Assembly: GCA_902489075.1 (NCBI GenBank)
Contig: CABTYO010000001.1
Span: 62,001 to 126,000 of the forward strand
Length of the DNA stretch: 64,000 nt
Reading direction: 5' to 3'
From: an uncultured Faecalicatena sp.
GTDB taxonomy: Bacteria > Bacillota > Clostridia > Lachnospirales > Lachnospiraceae
Made by a program: the position numbers and the translations under genes. The notes beneath the pieces were generated by a model. The model ran no database searches, was not told where the DNA came from, and worked only from the letters and a program-made list of their open reading frames with translations. Of the stretch, positions 60,254 to 64,000 are shown one piece after another (the stretch's first letter is position 1; each line of letters starts with the position of its first letter).

Positions 60254-61486
60254 CTATGACGGACGAAGGATGGACTTCTGGTACTGTTTTGGCGACATTC
60301 CGTAGGTCCGCTTAAAGATCCGTGTAAAATAGTTGATATCGTTATATCCGCAGGAAGCCGCTACTGTTGTGACAGACAGGGAAGAGGAATTGATCAGCGT
60401 GATTGCCCGGCGCAGGCGCACCTGGTGGATATAATCTGTCAATGTGATCCCGGCTTCTTTTTTGAACAGGGCAGAGAGATAATTCTTGCTCATACTGCAC
60501 ATTTCCGCAAAAAATGCAAGGCTTAAGTCCTCGGCATAATGAAAATCGATATAAGAGATCACATCCTTCACGACCTGTGAATAGCCCGTCATGGAATGGT
60601 TTTTCACCATCAGGCAGTACTTATGCAGCATGTCCGCCGACAGATGGTCCAGCTCTCTTTCTGAACGCGCCTCATTGATTAAAATGGCAAATTTCCCGGA
60701 CAGATCGTCGATATACAGTGGATGGACGCCGCCCGCCTCAACAGCCTTGCGGAAGAGCGTATTGAGGATAATCACGCCGTGCTTCTTATTCAAAAGTGCA
60801 TTCTCCGTCCTGGGGCGGAGCTGAAAGGTCTGAAACTTCTGGTGCAGTTCATGCGCCCGGTTCTCATCCCCTTTTGAAACAGCCTCCAGCATCTGGTTTT
60901 CCACCCGGTAACGTTCCTCAATGGTGCTGACGGAGATCTCGGGATTCCTGCGCAGCTTTAAGATCATCGGGGAGTGCTCCATCAGAAGCTCGCCTTCATC
61001 AGGCAGATGGGAGACGGTGTATTCGGTATGGAACAGTCCCTGTGAAAGCTTCACAACGAGAGATTCGAAGCTCTCTATATCAGCCAGCACAGGGGTAGAA
61101 GCATAGAACAGCCGGATATCGTCAAAGAGCTGCTTTGGCAGGCCTAATCGTTCCATGATCTGCCGGATCGTCTCCGGCAGGAAACGGGTTTCCAGATAAG
61201 GTCCGATTACAAAATGAGGGGACTCATAATCATGTAAATATTCGGACGGAAGGTGCAAAAGGATATAAAACATCTCAAATGAGTCATGATACCGCACAAT
61301 TTTCCCGGATGTAATGTATTGTTCCAGGAAAATCTGTAAAGGCTGATAATTGTAATCTTCATACAGACGGAGACGAAGTCCGTTATCTGTCTGGGAAAGA
61401 TTGGAATGATCTTTATAGATGATATGGCAGCCGACATTCAGGGCAGTAACTGCCTGCGAAAAAAGTTCCAATTGTCTGTGTTCCAT
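60254..61486 (-). CDS. AraC-family transcriptional regulator
   Basis: 410 residues. The last ~100 residues (about 305-405) are the double helix-turn-helix: L-A-F-F-A-E-M-C-S-M-S-K-N-Y-L-S-A-L-F and A-A-S-C-G-Y-N-D-I-N-Y-F-T-R-I-F-K, ending M-S-P-K-Q-Y. The N-terminal ~290 residues are a sensor region of unknown fold. Located between the importer operon (same strand) and the divergent HAD-GH3 genes, so it likely activates both. A+T-rich gaps on both sides (60108-60253 and 61487-61652) hold the promoters. Confidence 0.92.
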   Translation of the reverse strand: MEHRQLELFSQAVTALNVGCHIIYKDHSNLSQTDNGLRLRLYEDYNYQPLQIFLEQYITSGKIVRYHDSFEMFYILLHLPSEYLHDYESPHFVIGPYLETRFLPETIRQIMERLGLPKQLFDDIRLFYASTPVLADIESFESLVVKLSQGLFHTEYTVSHLPDEGELLMEHSPMILKLRRNPEISVSTIEERYRVENQMLEAVSKGDENRAHELHQKFQTFQLRPRTENALLNKKHGVIILNTLFRKAVEAGGVHPLYIDDLSGKFAILINEARSERELDHLSADMLHKYCLMVKNHSMTGYSQVVKDVISYIDFHYAEDLSLAFFAEMCSMSKNYLSALFKKEAGITLTDYIHQVRLRRAITLINSSSLSVTTVAASCGYNDINYFTRIFKRTYGMSPKQYQKSILRPS

Positions 61487-61652
61487 TGGATCACCTCATA
61501 AGTCTTATATCTTATTTCAAAATCATACAAATTATGGCTTAAATCTAAAATAACATAAAATTGTGCTAAAATCAATGGATATTATTATACTTTTATAAAC
61601 AGAAAACGTGTATTTTAAATATATCAGAAAGAGAAAGAGAGGACGCAAAACA

Positions 61653-62501
61653 ATGAATCATCCCTTTTCAGATTTTACGAAAAAACAAGAGTATCTGGTC
61701 TGTATTGATTCGGACGGATGCGCTATCGACAGCATGGATATCAAGCATTTCCGCTGCTTTGGACCATGTATGATCACACAGTGGGGACTACAGAAGAATC
61801 AGGAGGCGATCCTGAAACGGTGGAATCAGGTGAATCTGTATTCCATGACAAGGGGCATCAACCGTTTTAAGGGGCTGGCGGCGGCACTTGAGGAAGTGGA
61901 CCAGAAGTACACGCCGATCGAGGACGTGGAAGCACTGGTCCGGTGGGCCAGGGAGTCGGATGAACTGTCCAATGCAGCCCTGCAAAGAGAGGTTGAGGCA
62001 ACGGACAGTGTCTGCTTAAAGAAAGCGCTCAGATGGTCCCAGGAGGTCAATGAAGCAATTGCAAAGCTTCCAAAGGAGGAGGTCCGGCCATTCGAGCATG
62101 TCAGAGACGTCATTGAAAAGCTGCATGAGACCTGTGATATTGCCATTGTTTCCTCTGCCAATTACGAGGCGGTGAAAGAAGAATGGACAAGATTCGGTCT
62201 GCTTGACCATGTGGATGTCCTTCTGGCACAGAATGCAGGCTCCAAGAAAAGCTGCATCGAAAAGCTTCTGACATACGGATATGAGAAAGACCATGTCATC
62301 ATGGCGGGCGATGCACCGGGAGACATGGACGCCGCAGAGGCCAACGGAGTCTTCTACTACCCGATCCTTGTATCAAAAGAGGCGGATAGCTGGGAGAACA
62401 TGGAGTCTGCTGTGGAAAAAATGAAGGCAGGAACCTTTGCAGGTGAATATCAGGAAGAACTTAAAAAGCAGTTTGTGGATAACCTGTCAAAAGACAGATA
62501 A
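61653..62501 (+). CDS. HAD-superfamily hydrolase
   Basis: About 282 residues. Motif I is C-I-D-S-D-G-C-A-I-D (D-x-D nucleophile pair near residues 17-19), motif II I-V-S-S-A-N, and motif III/IV K-K-S... A-G-D-A-P-G-D-M-D-A-A. A helical cap of about 90 residues lies after motif I. Probably a sugar phosphatase or phosphatase of a glycan-derived metabolite. ATG 61653 is preferred (GAGAGGA upstream); the in-frame extension to 61608 lacks a site. First gene of the rightward operon with GH3. Confidence 0.88.
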   Translation: MNHPFSDFTKKQEYLVCIDSDGCAIDSMDIKHFRCFGPCMITQWGLQKNQEAILKRWNQVNLYSMTRGINRFKGLAAALEEVDQKYTPIEDVEALVRWARESDELSNAALQREVEATDSVCLKKALRWSQEVNEAIAKLPKEEVRPFEHVRDVIEKLHETCDIAIVSSANYEAVKEEWTRFGLLDHVDVLLAQNAGSKKSCIEKLLTYGYEKDHVIMAGDAPGDMDAAEANGVFYYPILVSKEADSWENMESAVEKMKAGTFAGEYQEELKKQFVDNLSKDR

Positions 62502-62538
62502 CAAAAGACAAATAGAAAGAATAATGGAGGCAGTGACG

Positions 62539-64000
62539 ATGGTAAATTTAAAGGAGAAACCGTATTATCTGAACGAGGAACAGATCCAGTGGGTAGAGGA
62601 CACGATCGCAGGCATGACAGATGAGGAGAAGATCGGACAGCTGTTCGTCAACATGGTTGCAAATGCTGAGGAGAGAAAGCCGGAGAATATCAAGAAGATT
62701 CTGGACACCTATCATCCGGGTGCAATCCGCTACCACAATGCACCGAAAGAGGAGCTGTGGGACATGGCGGACTGTCTGCAGAAGACAACGAAGATCCCAC
62801 TTCTGATCGCTTCCAACTGTGAGGCAGGAGGAAACGGAGGCACACAGGGAGGGACTCCCATCGCCAATGGAGCGGCAATGGCAGCCATGGACTGCGAGGA
62901 TGCTGTATACGAGATGGCAAAAGTTTCCGCACGCGAGGCCGCTGCAGTAGGCTGCAACTGGAACTTTGCACCGATCGTGGACCTGACTTACAACTGGCGC
63001 AATACGATCGTACAGCTCCGCGCATTCAACGACAACCCGGACGATGTGATCCGCTATGCAAAATCATTTTTCAAGGGGATGAGGACACAGAACATTGCCA
63101 CCTGTATGAAACATTTCCCGGGAGACGGCACGGAGGAGAATGACCAGCATCTGATCATGGGCGTGAATGATTTTGACTGTGAAAAATGGGACCAGACCTT
63201 CGGAAGGGTCTACAAAGAACTGATCGACGAGGGCGTCATGACGATTATGGCGGGGCATATCGCACTCCCGGCATATTCCAGAAAGCTGCGCCCGGGCATC
63301 AAGGATGAGGACATCCGTCCGGCAACGCTGGCACCGGAGCTGATCACAGACCTGTTAAAAGGACAGCTTGGGTTCAATGGACTGGTAGTGACCGACGCTT
63401 CCCATATGATCGGCATGTTCGGTGCGACGATCCCGAGAAGTGAGCAGGTGCCTCAGGCAATCGCGGCAGGATGCGATATGTATCTCTTCTTCAATGACAG
63501 AGACGAGGACTTCGGCTATATGATGGAAGGCTACCGAAACGGGACGATTACTGAGGAACGTCTGAATGATGCGCTCCACAGAATCCTGGGAGTGAAAGCG
63601 GCGCTGAATCTTCACAGGCTTCAGAAGGAAGGCAGACTGACAGAACCAAAAGAGAATCTAAAGGTTGTAGGCTGCGCAGAGCATCATCAGGTATCCCGTG
63701 AGATGGCGGACAAGTATGTCACACTCGTGAAAGACCGCTTACATTACCTGCCGATGACCCCGGAAAAATATAAGAGGATTAAGCTGGTCTACATCGGTTC
63801 AGAGGCAACCGTGATTGCAGGAACAAAATTCGAGTCCAATGACAAGAATATCATCGCCGATATTGTATCCCAGCTTAAGGCGGCCGGGTTCGATGTTGAC
63901 GCGGAGGTTGCGGCAAAGAAGGGCAAAATGGAGGAATTCAAAAAGAACTACGACTGCGTTCTTCTGATCCTCAATATCCAGGGATTCGCCCAGTACAACA
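62539..64000 (+). CDS. Glycoside hydrolase family 3 protein, NagZ-like (3' truncated by window edge)
   Basis: 487 residues visible, no stop before the window ends. The GH3 barrel shows K-H-F-P-G-D-G (191-197) followed by N-D-Q-H (H204), the loop carrying the His/Asp acid-base of the beta-N-acetylhexosaminidase (NagZ) subgroup, and the nucleophile Asp286 in L-V-V-T-D-A-S-H-M. A second domain begins after about residue 380. TGGAGG precedes ATG 62539, 37 bp after the HAD gene. Likely cytosolic (no signal peptide), cleaving a beta-linked aminosugar from imported oligosaccharide; phosphorolysis instead of hydrolysis is possible in this subgroup. Confidence 0.88.
   Translation, partial: MVNLKEKPYYLNEEQIQWVEDTIAGMTDEEKIGQLFVNMVANAEERKPENIKKILDTYHPGAIRYHNAPKEELWDMADCLQKTTKIPLLIASNCEAGGNGGTQGGTPIANGAAMAAMDCEDAVYEMAKVSAREAAAVGCNWNFAPIVDLTYNWRNTIVQLRAFNDNPDDVIRYAKSFFKGMRTQNIATCMKHFPGDGTEENDQHLIMGVNDFDCEKWDQTFGRVYKELIDEGVMTIMAGHIALPAYSRKLRPGIKDEDIRPATLAPELITDLLKGQLGFNGLVVTDASHMIGMFGATIPRSEQVPQAIAAGCDMYLFFNDRDEDFGYMMEGYRNGTITEERLNDALHRILGVKAALNLHRLQKEGRLTEPKENLKVVGCAEHHQVSREMADKYVTLVKDRLHYLPMTPEKYKRIKLVYIGSEATVIAGTKFESNDKNIIADIVSQLKAAGFDVDAEVAAKKGKMEEFKKNYDCVLLILNIQGFAQYN

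Noticed and set aside
1..64000. CRISPR arrays, tRNA or rRNA genes, prophage or complete insertion sequences
   Set aside because: No regularly spaced repeats, cloverleaf, ribosomal RNA, phage structural genes or transposase were seen.

Overview
The window looks like a chromosomal segment of a gut Bacillota, most likely a member of the Lachnospiraceae (Blautia/Dorea/Mediterraneibacter-like). This rests on strong AGGAGG ribosome binding sites, long U-tailed terminators, a Mg2+ M-box leader, LytTR regulators and an anaerobic uric-acid/purine degradation cluster of the kind described in gut Firmicutes. Species cannot be told from the sequence alone. No rRNA, tRNA, CRISPR array or complete insertion sequence was seen.

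Layout. 1-3.1 kb: end of a branched-chain aminotransferase gene, a small zinc-ribbon protein, and mgtE behind an M-box riboswitch plus terminator. 3.1-6.5 kb: a MarR regulator with two near-identical operators, followed by an operon of two ArsA/Get3-like ATPases around a small helical protein. 6.5-12.1 kb: an AAA/PD-(D/E)XK protein, a methyltransferase, hslO and nadE. 12.1-17.4 kb: a guanine-class (variant) riboswitch, then guaD-xdhABC. 17.5-19.1 kb: a second AAA/PD-(D/E)XK protein. 19.2-37.6 kb: a divergent purine-catabolism cluster. Its leftward arm is regulator-ygeX-ygeY-ygeW-ridA-arcC-NCS2 permease; its rightward arm is ssnA-ygfK-hyuA-yqeC-yqeB/mocA-selenium-type xanthine dehydrogenase. 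37.7-56.8 kb: a visibly A+T-richer accessory island with a gene carrying an in-frame stop, two secreted proteins, a group II intron-like fragment and a 15-kb block bounded by two copies of one membrane-protein gene. That block holds two LytTR regulators, a GHKL kinase, a cytosolic subtilisin-like protease, a peptide-type ABC exporter, two ABC-2 transporters and three surface-anchored proteins. 57-64 kb: a sugar ABC importer, an AraC regulator, a HAD phosphatase and the start of a GH3 glycosidase.

How the genes work together. GuaD makes xanthine from guanine; two molybdenum hydroxylases (XdhABC and the selenium-type enzyme with its YqeB/YqeC/MocA maturation set) interconvert purines. The Yge/Ygf/SsnA/HyuA enzymes open and break the ring down. 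YgeX would release 2-aminoacrylate, pyruvate and ammonia, RidA would clear aminoacrylate, and YgeW plus carbamate kinase would recover ATP from carbamoyl groups. The riboswitch layout predicts that ligand binding turns guaD-xdh on.

The two best candidates for something undescribed are: (1) the MarR/ArsA/ArsA operon, where the regulator and the small protein both end in an I-x-[IV]-E tail like the docking tail of small heat-shock proteins, while both ATPases end in an alpha-crystallin-like domain; and (2) the 15-kb peptide-signalling/export island, which has a leader-type protease, exporter, sensors and immunity-like transporters but no recognisable precursor peptide or modifying enzyme.
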